Source: Schistocerca nitens (taxonomy: Eukaryota > Arthropoda > Insecta > Orthoptera > Acrididae). From it: DNA of 64,000 nt. The stretch is from NCBI RefSeq assembly GCF_023898315.1, contig NC_064616.1:534335102-534399101 (forward strand). The letters are read 5' to 3'. Under the pieces are notes generated by a model, which saw only the letters and a program-made list of their open reading frames with translations, was not told the DNA's origin and did no database searches. Position 1 is the stretch's first letter, and each line of letters starts with the position of its first letter. Position numbers and translations under genes: made by a program. Positions 23,775 to 34,360 of the stretch are shown here, piece after piece.

Positions 23775-24095
23775 AAAGCACTCCGCCTTCAGGCCACAAG
23801 TGGCCCATCGGGACTATCCGACCGCCGTGTCATCCTCAGTTGAGGATGCGGTGAGGAGGGGCATGTGGTTAGCACACTGCTCTCCTGGCCGTTATGACGG
23901 TTGTCTTTGACCGGAGCCGCTACTATTCGGTCGAGTAGCTTCTCATTTGGCATTACGAGGCTGAGGGCACCCCGAAAAATGGCAACAGCGCATGACGGCT
24001 GGATGGTCGCCCATGCAAGTGCCGGCCACGCCCGACAGCGCTTAACTTCGGTGATCTCACGGGAACCGGTGTATCCACTGCGGCAAGGCCGTTGC
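23775..24095 (-). mobile_element. 5S-rRNA-derived SINE (SINE3-type), copy 2
   Basis: On the minus strand the head (24,095 to about 23,985) reads ACACCGGTTCCCGTGAGATC, ACCGAAGTTAAGCGCTGTCG, GGCGTGGCCGGCACTTGCAT and GGGCGACCATCC, a close match to the internal control region of 5S rRNA genes. The body (GAGAAGCTACTCGACCGAAT, AGTAGCGGCTCCGGTCAA, ACACGGCGGTCGGATAG) is shared with copy 1 at 16,202-16,760. Divergence from true 5S and the added body argue against a functional rRNA gene. It lies in the internal region of element C, next to the LINE. Confidence 0.85.
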
Positions 24096-24719
24096 AATGT
24101 TATAAGTAAAGGATTGTGATAATTTATATGTAACAACTTAGAAGAAACATGTACTTACGGGATATATTGCTGAGTGATCTATACCCTGTGGGACGATATG
24201 AAATAGAGACTGAGTCAAGGATTCGTGAGGTTTGAGATCAAAAAGGAAACCGCAGTGTACGATGTTAACTTTTGATTTGTAAATGTCTGTCAAGTTTTTT
24301 TCCAGGGATATCCTGAGTGAAATCTAAGGACTATTCGTTAAAGGGAACATCAGTGAAATACCATGGAATAATAACCTTGCCATAGTTGAGTAAAAGTTTA
24401 TAGTCGTCCCCTAGTACAGTGAGTGGCAACCACAGGAGATGAGTATTCAACAATTAAGCAGAATGTCAATAAGGCTGTGTCTACAAGACAGAGTTAATTG
24501 CTAAATACCGTAAGCACTGGGTGCTCAAGGTGGAACTGCAGCAGAATGACTCACAGGGACAGAGGGATGCCATTATTGCGAAGACTATGCAGAGTGGAGT
24601 AAGAAGATGTATATTGGACACAAGAATAAATATTCAGTACACTGACTGCAGGAAATACATCCACCACTGTTCCTGAAAGATGAAGCTGAGATACATTACA
24701 GCTGAAAAACTGACTGGAT
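24096..24719. other. Internal region of element C, no recognisable gene
   Basis: Between the 5S-derived SINE and the right LTR-like copy. No open frame or motif that I can assign. Confidence 0.4.
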
Positions 24720-25445
24720 AAGAAACGCAGGCCAAGTGCTGTATTTGCACCTCACAGTAGCAAAGCAAAGGGGTCACACGTATATTAATACTACCAGTAC
24801 TGTGGTGGGCGATCTACACAGGCTTTATGCCTGGAGATCACACCTACGAATGTCTGTCTCCAGCTTGTCTAGCTTCTACAATCTCTGATGGAGCGACGAC
24901 TACCACCTCGGGGACATAGCTCCCATGAGCCTGCCATCCGAGTCAAAACTGATGGGGAGCTGTCAGTACTATAATCCAGTGGGCTTCTTGGTGGCCTAAC
25001 CAGTGGGTCCATAGAGTAGACCATCATCTTTCACGATGCCGGTGTGCACTACCACTGTCCATTTCCATTCCTGTTAGCAGACTTCAATGAAGTCAGGCAT
25101 TCTCGTGTTGGCTGGGTGTAGCGTGACACCACACGACTGCATACGCACTTTGCAGAGCTGGTGGTGCCTCTCATTACAACTGTCTACACTACAATCAGGT
25201 GTGCTCTGGTCATCCAGTTTCTAGAGCTGCTAACAGCCGTGGCTGTAGCGAGTGACTCCACCCACAAAGTGTGACCACTGGCCCCGTGACATCTTTGGGT
25301 ACAGACGTCGCAGTTCCTCCAATTCTGTGAGTCAAGATTGCGTGCCGCGAGCTGCTTTTGGCGCATTCCTTGTTCCGTGCATGCCATTGCTGCCCCACAA
25401 CTGAAAGTGGTCTGAGACTGAAGACAACTGTTTATCTTTCTGAGC
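24720..25445. repeat. LTR-like direct repeat, right copy (element C)
   Basis: Partner of 19,821-20,550. Begins around AAGAAACGCAGGCCAAG (left copy AAGAAAACAGGCCAA) and ends around TTTATCTTTCTGAG (left copy TTTATATCTTTCAG). Substitutions and small indels are frequent, indicating an old insertion. Confidence 0.7.
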
Positions 25446-25680
25446 AGCTTGTGGTCTTGTTGTTAGCCTTGCAGAGTCTCAAGCACAAAGCCCCAGGATC
25501 CATTCCTGGCCTATTCGGTTATTGTGTTGTGTGTGTTATTGTCTTCATGATTTTATCATCATCAATATGCAAGGTGTCGAAGTCACGCCAAGAAAAACGA
25601 TTAGTATCAGGCTGTCGAACTCTCTGGAAGGGCTCCCAGCCAAAAATGCCATACAGCCAAATATTCCGTACGCACATTTC
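25446..25680 (+). mobile_element. Old tRNA-derived SINE, family 3 (CATCATC body)
   Basis: A degraded tRNA-like head (TGGTCTTGTTGTTAGCCTTG as A box, AGGATCCATTCCTGGCC as B box) is followed by TTGTGTTGTGTGTG, a TTTATCATCATCA segment, GTGTCGAAGTCACGCCAAG and GGAAGGGCTCCCAGCCA. I recognise the order head, TGTT-rich linker, CATCATC, GTCGCCGAAGTGGCG-like box and GGGAGGCCCTAGCCA-like box from insect SINEs. This copy is strongly diverged, and its 5' edge abuts the right repeat of element C. Confidence 0.55.
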
Positions 25681-26600
25681 AGTTCTTTGTGTATCTTTGG
25701 TCAGCAAACCTGACCTCAACAATGTAGCATCATCTCCTAAAATAGCGTTTCCTTAAAACTAAATTTAATCTAAAGGTGTTGTTATGTACTGAACTGCTAA
25801 ATTAAGATATACCAAGCTACAAAAACAATGGGCAGATGAAGGTGTTAGGGACATGAGAAATATAATGAAAAGTGTGTATTGGAACATCAAGTAACACAGT
25901 CATTCATTCTGACATTCGATTCACCAACTGACCCCAGTCGCAGTGACGCTGGTGTCTTACACTTAAAAGTCGGTCTGCGTGTGCCAAATCTGTTACGATG
26001 CCTCAAATTCCAAACATCTGGCCACACTACAGTGGCATGTATTGGTCGTGTCGCTTCACCAAGGAGATCTTAAGTCAGAAGCAGAATTACATCGCTACCA
26101 GTGCTCGTTAACGGCTCCAATAAACATTCAGTTTGGAGCATTGTGCATCCAGTCTAGACAGAAGAAAAAAAAATACAAGAAAGTAAGGTAACACAACGTG
26201 TGCCGTACAAATAAGCATAGATATTACTTAAGGGCGCATATCCTCTGTCATATGTAAGATCATTCGTATCAGTAGTAAAACGGCCCTCAGCTTAAGATAG
26301 TGCGTCAAAGATACAAGCAGTATATGCGACTGCCAACACTTGCTCGTTTTGCTGCACGTGCAAAGCAGCACAGTCCACGTAGCCTACACTGTCCAAAGAA
26401 ACAGTTAGGAAAACGTCAAAGGCTGACAATGCGACGGCAGTGCCCCCAAGACGTAGATTTCAACTGTAACGGTTAGTTAGTTTTATCTTGACCCATTCCT
26501 CATTTCTTCTCAACGAGGAAAGATTGTAGCAAAGGAGAAATCAAAGGGCAATAAATCAAATATTAAAGTGCCAGAGGTGAAATCTGCAGTCACCTTTGAT
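25681..26600. other. No recognisable gene
   Basis: No motif or repeat partner seen, apart from an A-rich tract at 26,161-26,175. It may include the 5' end of the following LINE. Confidence 0.4.
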
Positions 26601-27680
26601 GCTGGTTATTTGGAAATAGAAGTGGCAACATTGGAAGGGTTACGACGTTTTTATAAGTCGCCTTGCATTCCATACCAAGGGGCAGTGAGAGAGAGAAAGA
26701 AAACATCACAAAAACAAAAGTCATGATACAGTGGACCTAAGTGGCTTAAGAAATTACGTAGAAGAACTTAAGTTTCTAGAACAGACTAGACCTGCGCTCC
26801 TATTGTACTTCAACAAGAGACAGATTTCAAGTTCTTATAGTCCTATCACCTATACTGAAAGGATGACTGATGGGGCGAAGAGGTCAAGAGCGGAGCCACG
26901 CATTACTCTTTACCTGGCACAGCTAGCAGTTGCTGTCACAGTACACGTTGAGTAATCCCAAATAAATTATGTTCCATTTACGTCCCACCACAGGAACTAC
27001 TAGATAGTGATGAGCTCCTAGAGCTAATCAAACATCTATCATACACCGTCCTTTTACTGGGAAACTTCAGTTCACATAGTGCCTTATGAGACTGTAATTT
27101 CACCTGTTCCGGTGGTATAGAGGTTAAAGGCCCTAAGGGTCGGGAACATACCCCTTCTAACTGCAGGGAAAATACTGCCTGTTAACAAAGCAATAGGATC
27201 ATTTTCCACCAATGATCTCACAGTTTCTTCTCCTGCTTTCTACCTTCTGCTCAGTGGGAAGCGGTAGACTGTCTCCAGTTCAACGAATACATTGTAGTTT
27301 CTGTCCTACTTACAAAGAGCAGAGCCTGAAAGAAAACTACACAAATGGATGCTCAGGGAGACAAACTGGACCACTATATCAGTCGTACTTGAACACCCAA
27401 GATAGCGTCTGGGTTGGGTTGATCATACAACAAGTGTGATTCCATAAACCACTGATGGATCCATATCAATATTTTGAGGACGCTATAAAAGGTAGCCAGA
27501 CTCTAGGTAGAACGACCAGTGATTTTGCAATAAAGAACAGCTCAGCGGCTCTGCGAAGATTCAAGCGCAGCCTATCTGCAGATAAACTTCATCCTTCCGC
27601 CCACGAGGGCAACAAACTGACCGACAATTAAGGGAGCCAAAAGGTATCACGTCGCGAGTATTATGGTAACCTGTATGGAA
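26600..27680 (+). pseudogene. I-like LINE, endonuclease and linker remnant
   Basis: The plus frame at 26,731-26,955 has GLRNYVEELKFLEQTRPALL, the start of an apurinic-type (EEP) LINE endonuclease, then a SYSP segment and TLYLAQLAVAVTVHVE. In another frame at about 26,970-27,100 come LLDSDELLELIKHLSYT and then LLLGNFSSHSA, the degraded LLGDFNAH box whose catalytic D is changed. Further on, SSAALRRFKRSLSADKLH near 27,535-27,590 is the linker between endonuclease and RT. Stops and frameshifts are frequent. The RT and RNase H pieces are listed separately. Confidence 0.68.
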
Positions 27681-27918
27681 GATCACTGGAATCGCGATGT
27701 CATGTCCAGTACTTGGCATATGAGACGCCAGTAGTTATATTCCTAACTAGGGCGTGATACTTTCAGGAATTAAGACTTTCCAGGAATCAGGTTACATGTT
27801 TCCAGAAAAATAGGGAAGCTAATGAGAGGGGAGTAGTTAATTTAAGGTTCACCTATGAGGAGACCTATAATCTATCATTTTCAATACAGTAACTCGACAC
27901 AGTTCATCATATTGCTCC

Positions 27919-28081
27919 GGGTTCCCGGGTTCGATTCCCGGCGGGGTCAGGGATATTCTCTGCCTCGTGATGACTGGGTGTTGTGTGACGTCCTTAGGTT
28001 AGTTAGGTTTAAGTAGTTCTAAGCTCTAGGGGACTGATGACCATAGATGTTATGTCCCATAGTGCTCAGAGCCATTTGAAC
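27919..28081 (+). mobile_element. tRNA-derived SINE with family 1 body but a different tRNA head, copy 6
   Basis: The head is GGGTTCCCGGGTTCGATTCC plus CGGCGGGGTCAGGGATATTC, unlike the GCCTCGGGCATGG heads of the other copies. From GACGTCCTTAGGTTAGTTAG onward it is the family 1 body. The exact 14 bp duplication CATCATATTGCTCC at 27,905-27,918 and 28,082-28,095 shows it inserted as one unit, truncated at the B box. The SINE body has therefore been joined to at least two tRNA heads. Confidence 0.92.
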
Positions 28082-28153
28082 CATCATATTGCTCCTGAGC
28101 GAGACTTAATAAATATGACTTGCTGTGATACCTTTAAGGGTAACGAGGATTAA

Positions 28154-28353
28154 AAATGGTTCAAATGGCTCTAAGCACTATGGGACTTAACATCTGAGGT
28201 CATAAGTCCCCTAGAACTTAGAGCTACTTAGACCCAACTAACCTAAGGACATCACACACATCCATGCCCAAGGCAGGATTCGAACCTGCGACCGTAGCGG
28301 TCGTGCGATTGCAGACTGAAGCGCCTAGACCCGCTCGGCCACACCAGCCGGCA
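28154..28353 (-). mobile_element. tRNA-derived SINE (family 1), copy 7
   Basis: Reverse orientation: tail AAATGGTTCAAATGGCTCTA at the left, head ending CGGCCACACCAGCCGGC at the right. Flanked by the exact 9 bp duplication GAGGATTAA at 28,145-28,153 and 28,354-28,362. Confidence 0.94.
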
Positions 28354-28362
28354 GAGGATTAA

Positions 28363-28545
28363 AGGTTAACTTCCTGTCTCCAGCGATGTCATTAGAGACG
28401 GAGCAGAAGCTCGTATTGGGGAAGGAAATCTGCCAGGCCATTTCGAAGGAACTATATAAGGATGGCCGGACGTGGATTTGAGGCGCCATCCTTCCGAATG
28501 AGAGTCCAGTACGCTAACCTCTGCGCCATTTCCCTCGGTGCAATG
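28363..28545 (-). mobile_element. tRNA-derived SINE, family 2, copy 1
   Basis: On the plus strand it reads GATGTCATTAGAGACGGAGC, AGCTCGTATTGGGGAAGGAA and AAGGATGGCCGGACG, ending GCTAACCTCTGCGCCATTT. The reverse complement of that end is an A box (TGGCGCAGAGG) followed by a B-box-like CCTCAAATCC, so the element's head is at the right. The body matches 46,487-46,678. The middle (the AACCATCCCGGC to CACGGAAAACC section) is missing, so this copy is internally deleted or diverged. Confidence 0.75.
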
Positions 28546-28559
28546 CTTTTGACAATAAA

Positions 28560-29172
28560 CCAAAAAAGAACCTTATTGAATTTTTTATTAAAACCTGAAG
28601 ACCAATATCCAGACCCTTGGCGCTAATCTGTAGGGATTCCACTTCTTAAACTAGGCCCGAGCACTCCGGAGCAGCTACGGTAGACGCCAGAGCGATTGAT
28701 CAGCTCCAGTCTCATGACCCTAGATCCTGTAAACCTGGTAAGTCACTTCCAGTGTGCAGTCGTAAGACATCACTCTAGTCTTAATAATCTAACCCCACTA
28801 GAGGCGTCCGTACAGGAAGAACCTCTACGTAAGCAGAATTTAATAACAATATTTTTCGATAGTGAAAATTCATGCGACATTACGTGGCTCTACAACATTT
28901 AAGTTATTGTCTCTTAAGTGAATGAATACTCCATAGTCGGCTCGCCATTTTAGTGCATTCCTTCCTTGCCACACTATCATCCTAGATATAGAGTTAGATA
29001 TACTATCTTCAGTAAATTTCTTGACCTTGGCAGTATCGTGCAGTGGAGGTTTTTTTAGCGTGATTTGATTTGCAGTTGCCATAAATAGTACATAGATCGA
29101 AGTGAGGAATCCAGACAACTGCTCCTTACTTGCGAATGACTTCTCCCTTTCCTGCTTAACATCTTGTCCCAC
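28560..29172 (+). pseudogene. I-like LINE, reverse transcriptase remnant
   Basis: The frame at 28,696-28,902 contains RHHSSLNNLTPLEASVQE, then LITIFFDSEN and DITWLYNI, matching the RT palm box that reads FFDLEKAYDTTW in intact relatives. The first catalytic D region is recognisable but mutated, and shifted fragments follow. It lies in the right order after the endonuclease and linker and before the RNase H part, so 26,600-30,270 is one decayed LINE with deletions and SINE insertions. Confidence 0.68.
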
Positions 29173-29399
29173 ATATTTCTTTATTCAGCTGCAGCTGACG
29201 TCTAAGGTACTAGAAGAATAGTTTACAATAACATATATTTATTTTCCCTCTGTGAAAACTGTGTTGACTTTAATGGTGATTGTCTTTTTAATTCACTTGA
29301 GCGAAGACCCAGGTATACTGCTCTAAAGATAAGAGCCGCTAAAGTGCTGATATCACGAAGAGTCTGAATTAATAGAGCTAAGTGGCAGACAGAGTCTGT

Positions 29400-30266
29400 T
29401 GGCTGCTATTTTATAAAAGTGCAGTGTATTCTCGTTAGATTATGGCTGCACGATCTATGGAACAGCGCGATCAACATACTTAAAGATGCTGGACTAAGTA
29501 CACTGCGAGGGAGTCGAATTGGCCACAGCAGCTTCCATGACAAGCACTATGTCAAGCTTATGAGCATAGGTAGAAGAGCCACAATTATATGTTCGATGAA
29601 GGCTCCTTGTGCTAAAACAAACATCCAAGCTTCAGTCGGTTGCGACATCATTGTGCTTTCCAGCAAGAATTAACACCTACGAAACGTTGGAATGACTTCG
29701 TAGATATCGCCAGAGAGGAAACAAATGGTACAGTGTACGAGAAAAGCTTCTTTGAACGGGTCTTTGTGTGTCCCATATTAACGTACAGGGGCAGAATGTG
29801 TATTCATGTGAACTTTTCTTCCAAGATTATGTTGATATGAACATTTTTAACAGTTTAATTGAGCACGATGATTTTTACGTATACTACTGGCTGGATGCTA
29901 TTAGGCGCTCCATCGCTTCTTTCCGACAATGTACGGAGAATCTGTCTCCAAAGCAATTTTAGTGTGTTTCATACCGAAGTCTATGTGATTCGGATACCAG
30001 TGAATCGGATGAGATGTGATCAGGGGTCGAAATTTCACATTTCCTCTGATTCACTTTGTGCTCTGCAGACAATCGAGCATCTGTACTCAGTAAATAAAGT
30101 GGTTCGTAATATCCAGGATTCCCTTATTCAGTTGCAAAGTCATTCTGCAGAGTATCTTGCCCAAAAGGCATACACATTACACAATGTGATCCAATGTACT
30201 ACCCCTCGATGCGCTGCCATGCCATTGCTCAGACGGTCCGTAACCCATCTGTGGGAGAAAGAGTGA
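29400..30266 (+). pseudogene. I-like LINE, RT C-terminal part and RNase H remnant
   Basis: Near 29,430-29,560 (another frame than the longest ATG frame) the peptides DYGCTIYGTARSTYLKML and then VHCEGV match the LINE segment just after the RT. From about 29,770 a frame carries NVYSCELFFQDYV. The frame 29,859-30,266 holds FHISSDSLCALQTIEHLYSV followed by VVRNIQDSL, which is the RNase H block with its catalytic SDS. An RNase H domain after the RT points to the I superfamily rather than Jockey or CR1. Frame changes show the gene is dead. Confidence 0.68.
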
Positions 30267-30299
30267 TAGGAGGTGATAGATTAAAATAATAATCGCTTG

Positions 30300-30530
30300 T
30301 CGCTGACCGGGTTGGCGCAAGTTGTTTAACTGGACCTCACTTTGGTATCCGAACCAACTATCGTTAAGATGGTTTTTCACATCATTGAGAGTGGAAGGCA
30401 AGGACAAATGTAGACCCAAATACTGTATGATCCGACAAGGACTGGATGTCGCAATCTTTCGCTTTCCAAGCGCACGCTTTACCACTAGAGCAACAGTTCC
30501 TAAATGCCAAGTGAACAAGAATGTCATACC
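30300..30530 (-). repeat. tRNA-like repeat fragment
   Basis: On the minus strand GTTGCTCTAGTGGTAAAGCG followed by TGCGCTTGGAAAGCGAAAG resembles a tRNA-derived promoter (A box, anticodon-arm-like CTTGGAAAGCG). No good B box or CCA-like end remains and no cloverleaf can be completed, so it is a SINE or other tRNA-derived repeat and not a tRNA gene. Confidence 0.45.
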
Positions 30531-30639
30531 GAAGTAAGAAACTATCTCTTACACAGAATATCCTATTACCATTCAGGTAGGAAGACGTGGATAGAGATTG
30601 ATTGTAACTAGATAATTTTTGATTCTGAGGGAATTTTTG

Positions 30640-32500
30640 TTCTACCGTTACACCTACAAAAATGCGTAATTTTTTTCACCAAACGCATTTCGCTTTATTG
30701 AGATAAAGCATCATCAGTGGTCTGTAATTAAGTTATTTACATTTTGATTTGCTTTTAGATCGAAGAACAGTTCCTTAAGAATAGGTTGATTTGTACTTAC
30801 GGTGATTTTCCGGGTGATTTTTCACTTAGATCAGGAAATGTCGTCTGGTAGCACGTCGTTGTTTTTCTGTTAGACACTGATAATTTTAGTCTAATTTTTA
30901 GGTGTTCTGCAGCACTATGCATTTCTTACGTTTTTCACAGCACACTTTTATGCACACCACTCTATTCCGTTTGTTTTTGTACTTCATGTATGTGTTGTTG
31001 TTTGTGTTTTGTAGAGTTGCCGACATAACCTTTCCACTACTTGGTCTTTGACCTACAACATTCCTTTTTTTTAAGTTATATTACTGCGTGTGTGTAATTC
31101 TATTTAATTATGTTTCTGTGTGTTTATGTACCATGTAAGAGTAGGGAAGTAACAGCGATGGAGCGATTATTATTTTTTTTAGGGGAGGGGGAATGATGAT
31201 GACTAGACGTATGTGTATAGCAGTGTGATGGAGTGTGAGTTACGAGGAGAAGGTGAGGAGCGAGAAGTGAAATGAAACTATGAGTGGGGGCGGGGGGAGG
31301 GGGGGGGTTTGAGGGAGTGGGAGAAGGTGAAGAAATGGAAAAGGCTCATTTCTTTTTCATGTAATTTCTTCAATTATTCTATATAGAGTCTCGTTTCAGA
31401 TATTTATCTGCTCATTGAGCAACTGTTTATTTTCAGTTAATGTTTTTGTATGTGAAAATTTTCTTAGAAAGGGAGTTACATATCTTTACTGATTTTTATG
31501 ATATTCATATCGTTTTCAATATTGCTTGGTCTATGGTGTACATCTTTTAGATGATTCGCCAATACTGAATGGTTTGTACCGAATTAAATGTTCTGATGTA
31601 TTTCTATATCTCGTGTCGAATGTCCTGCCAGTCATTTCAATGTATATCTTCCTGCAAACTCTGCAGCCTAGTTGATAGATACCACATTGTTGGTATCTGT
31701 CTGGTTTTGGTTTTAGTTTTGGGATGTGCTGTTGTTTGGAATTGTTTGTTTTGTGAGCGATGTTTATGCCTCGTTTTTTGAATATGTTACCTATTTTATG
31801 AGTGAATTTGCTGTGAAAGGTCAGTGTAAGGCACTTTTTTTGTTGCAGTGCAAGTTGTAGGATTAAGTTTGGTTTGGTTTCGTTTTAATAATTTGCCCTT
31901 TTATTTTTCGTTTAGTTTGTCTACCATTGTTTCCTTGTGTCAATTTTTAATGCTATTTGTTTTATAATGGCTAACTCTTTCTGGTAATTAGAAGTGTCCA
32001 CGGGGATCCTGTTCAGTCTGTTTAACGTGTATCTGACTGCTGCTTGTTTGTGGTTCTGTGGATGGTTTGAAGTTCCATTTAAGATAATGTCACTTGTTGT
32101 GGGCTTTCTGTATATGTCAGATGTGTCTTTATTATTGTATTTTCTTGTGATTATGTGAAAAAAGTTGAATGTGTTTTCTTGTTCCTCTTCTATTGTGAAC
32201 TTTATGTTTTTGTGTAAGTATTTATGTCTTTGTGTAGTTGCTGTATCCTGTTTTTGGGTTCATTACAATGCATATTAGGTCATCCATGTATCTATACCAG
32301 CACATCACTTTGTAGCTTTTCTTTGTTAATATGTCTTCAAATATTAATGTTTCTATGTGATTCATGAAAATGTCGCATTTTCTTTATAGCTCTGCATGTG
32401 CAGCCTTCGACTTTTTCGACAATGGAAGCAAAAAAAGCCGGATTATTTTATTTTTGTGTTGGCCGAAGGCGAATTTCGGATAATTCTTCGTTTAATGTCT
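30640..32500 (-). mobile_element. Penelope-like element (PLE), decayed
   Basis: Minus-strand peptides identify the class: YVDDLICI with following MNPKTG near 32,265-32,310 (RT catalytic box), HYKTNSIKN near 31,940-31,970 and, downstream, KIGNIFKKRGINIAHKTNN followed by GIYQLGCRVCRKIYIEMTGR at about 31,620-31,800, the GIY-YIG endonuclease that only PLEs place after the RT. Frameshifts and stops break the ORF. The 3' flank (30,650-31,400) is non-coding and includes a hammerhead-like motif. The 5' limit is unclear; sequence to about 32,700 may belong. Confidence 0.82.
30660..30724 (-). ncRNA. Hammerhead-ribozyme-like core in the PLE 3' region
   Basis: Read on the minus strand: CTGATGA (30,717-30,711), a single T, a 7 bp stem with 4-base loop (GCTTTAT CTCA ATAAAGC), then GAAA (30,691-30,688), then TGCGT paired with ACGCA across a 15-base loop, followed by TT where cleavage would occur. 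This is the order CUGAUGA, stem II, GAAA, stem III, NUH of hammerhead ribozymes, which are known from Penelope-like elements. Two faults: one extra base between CTGATGA and stem II, and no convincing stem I. It could be inactive or need a partner copy. Confidence 0.5.
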
Positions 32501-33534
32501 GTTTTTTGTGTATACTGATTTAATTTCATGTTTCAGCCACGCATTTTTAGTGGCCTGTCTGGCAAGTTTTGCTGCTTTCGAAATTTTGGATTGTGTAGTC
32601 TCTAACGCCTCTTCTGACTCGCTTATTAGATTTATTTCCAGTCATCGAAATACATATCGTGATCGACATGGGTTGTCTAGATACCTCCATGCATAAATCA
32701 GATCTTTTTATAGGTAACTCTGATAGTATTTCCCGTGTCCCATAAGTGCATTAAATACCTCTACGATAAACTATGCCATTACTGATCCAATAACATAAAC
32801 AAGCTGAAAATGACTGCTAAAACCTGTGGCAATGGATTGCGAAAACTCCTCTCATTAGACAAGAGTAGTTGCAATACCAGGGAGAGAATACAAGTTACGC
32901 CATACTTTCTGAGGTCACATGTCACAGGTAAGGGGTCAACCCATGAAGTCATAGCCCAACATGGCTGCAGCCACCTCCTCTCTCTTCCCATTACTTGTCA
33001 TGTAACAAGCCACACTTGACACGTCATGCTCCTCCTTACCTAGAGTCATTTACATTCCAAGAAGTCACACTTCACCTCTTAGAATGGTAACAGTCATTAA
33101 AACGAAACAGTCAATCACATCCTCATACTTTACAGGGTGTTCAAATGAAACAACCAGTTATAATGCAGCCTCAGAACATGCATCTTGGTCGTACTCAAAA
33201 GTATCCAAACGATGTAAATTAGATGCACTGTGTTTAAAAATATTTATCTAAGAAATTACATGAAGTGTGTGACTTGTCGTGTACGCAAAATTCGTAAGAA
33301 ATACACATATGCACAATGTTACACCACACACTTACACATTAAGCTGCAGTACTGAATGTTCAAACTTCGATCACTGTACGATTGCTGTAATGCGTAACAG
33401 AATCTCAACTTAATTCTTTTCCACATCTAAACTGTTCTATGATCCTGGCGAAGTGTCAGAGTGTTCTTACCATATCTAATTGTGTACAAAAATATGTCCG
33501 AAACATATAACATGACATTTTTATGTCAAGTATC
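32501..33534. other. No recognisable gene
   Basis: A TACAGGGTGTTCAAATGAAA motif at 33,133-33,152 resembles the outer end of mariner-type elements, and AATGCAGCCTCAGAAC follows; the latter has an inverted partner near 53,122-53,136. Nothing else stands out. Confidence 0.4.
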
Positions 33535-33716
33535 ACAATCCAGAGTGAAGTTTGGAAGGTAGTAGACGAGGTACTGGTGGAAGTAAAGCTGTGAGGACGG
33601 GTTTTGACCTGTTCCCGGAGATCTCAGTTGCTAGAGCACTTGCCCACGAAGAGTGAAGGTCCCTCGTTCGAGTCTCGGCCTGGTACACAGTTTTAATCTG
33701 CCAGGAAAACTCAAGT
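33535..33716 (+). repeat. tRNA-containing composite repeat, plus orientation
   Basis: Modules in order: GAAGTTTGGAAGGTAGTAGA, CGAGGTACTGG, GTAAAGCTGTGAGGACGGG, the A-box-like CTCAGTTGCTAGAGCAC, TTGCCCACGAAGAGTGAAGG, the B-box-like GTTCGAGTCTCGG and the end ACAGTTTTAATCTGCCAGGA. The end module is the same as the arms of the perfect hairpin at 59,672-59,756. The best preserved of the four copies in the window. Confidence 0.7.
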
Positions 33717-34014
33717 ATCGCCATATTATTTTTCACACACATGTACATATCCATCAAAATGATACCGAAAATATGATCTACGTACCCATCCAGTTGTAAG
33801 TAATATCGTAAACAGACTGTGGTCTACTCAAGTTAAGGTGAAAACAGTGATGTAGTAAAACTAACTTGACCACTCTTATAACTGCTATAATCCATGTTAG
33901 TGAAATACTGTGCTGAGCAGTAAAACACACAAAAAATTTGGCGGTCTGAACATCTTATAATTACTGGCAGAATTTAATATATTCCATATTGGTGGCCTAA
34001 TTCCACATCTGAAT

Positions 34015-34360
34015 TTATCTATGATCATTGTCAAGGTTCCAATGGCATGTCCACATCTAAAATACATAAAGGGTGACGTCATTTCAATCGGAGGAGATGT
34101 CATTGGTGGTTTGTGGAACAGGTTGTTGTCATCTGCTGTTTTACAAATATTTTGGTAATTTTTCATCTTAGCAAGCATCAGTATGGAAGCAGGAAAACAT
34201 AATCTATTATGTTATACACTAGAAAAAAATTGGTGATACAGATTGGCAAGCACTGCATTTTCTTACGAATTGTTGGGTCTAGTCAAGGTTATATACAATA
34301 ACAACATTCAAATAAGGTTACAAGATTTGAAAACTGGAACTATGGCGCCAGAGCTTTCTG
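34015..34360 (+). repeat. Unclassified repeat, copy A, with a conserved peptide
   Basis: Homologous in inverted orientation to 52,778-53,095. Shared landmarks include ATACATAAAGGGTGACG (partner ACACATAAAGGACGATG), GAGATGTCATTGGTGGTTTG, GATTGGCAAGCA and AACTATGGCGCC. A plus frame encodes DVISIGGDVIGGLWNRLLSS, and the partner encodes DVISTGRDVIGGLWSRLSSP. I cannot name the protein. Stops interrupt both copies. Confidence 0.65.

Noticed and set aside
23985..24095. Functional 5S rRNA gene
   Set aside because: Similarity is partial, the sequence is single and not in an array, and it is fused to a body shared with 16,202-16,760, so it is a SINE.
33133..33152. Terminal inverted repeat of a MITE (TACAGGGTGTTC motif)
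   Set aside because: No inverted partner with a matching TA duplication was found nearby; kept only as a note.
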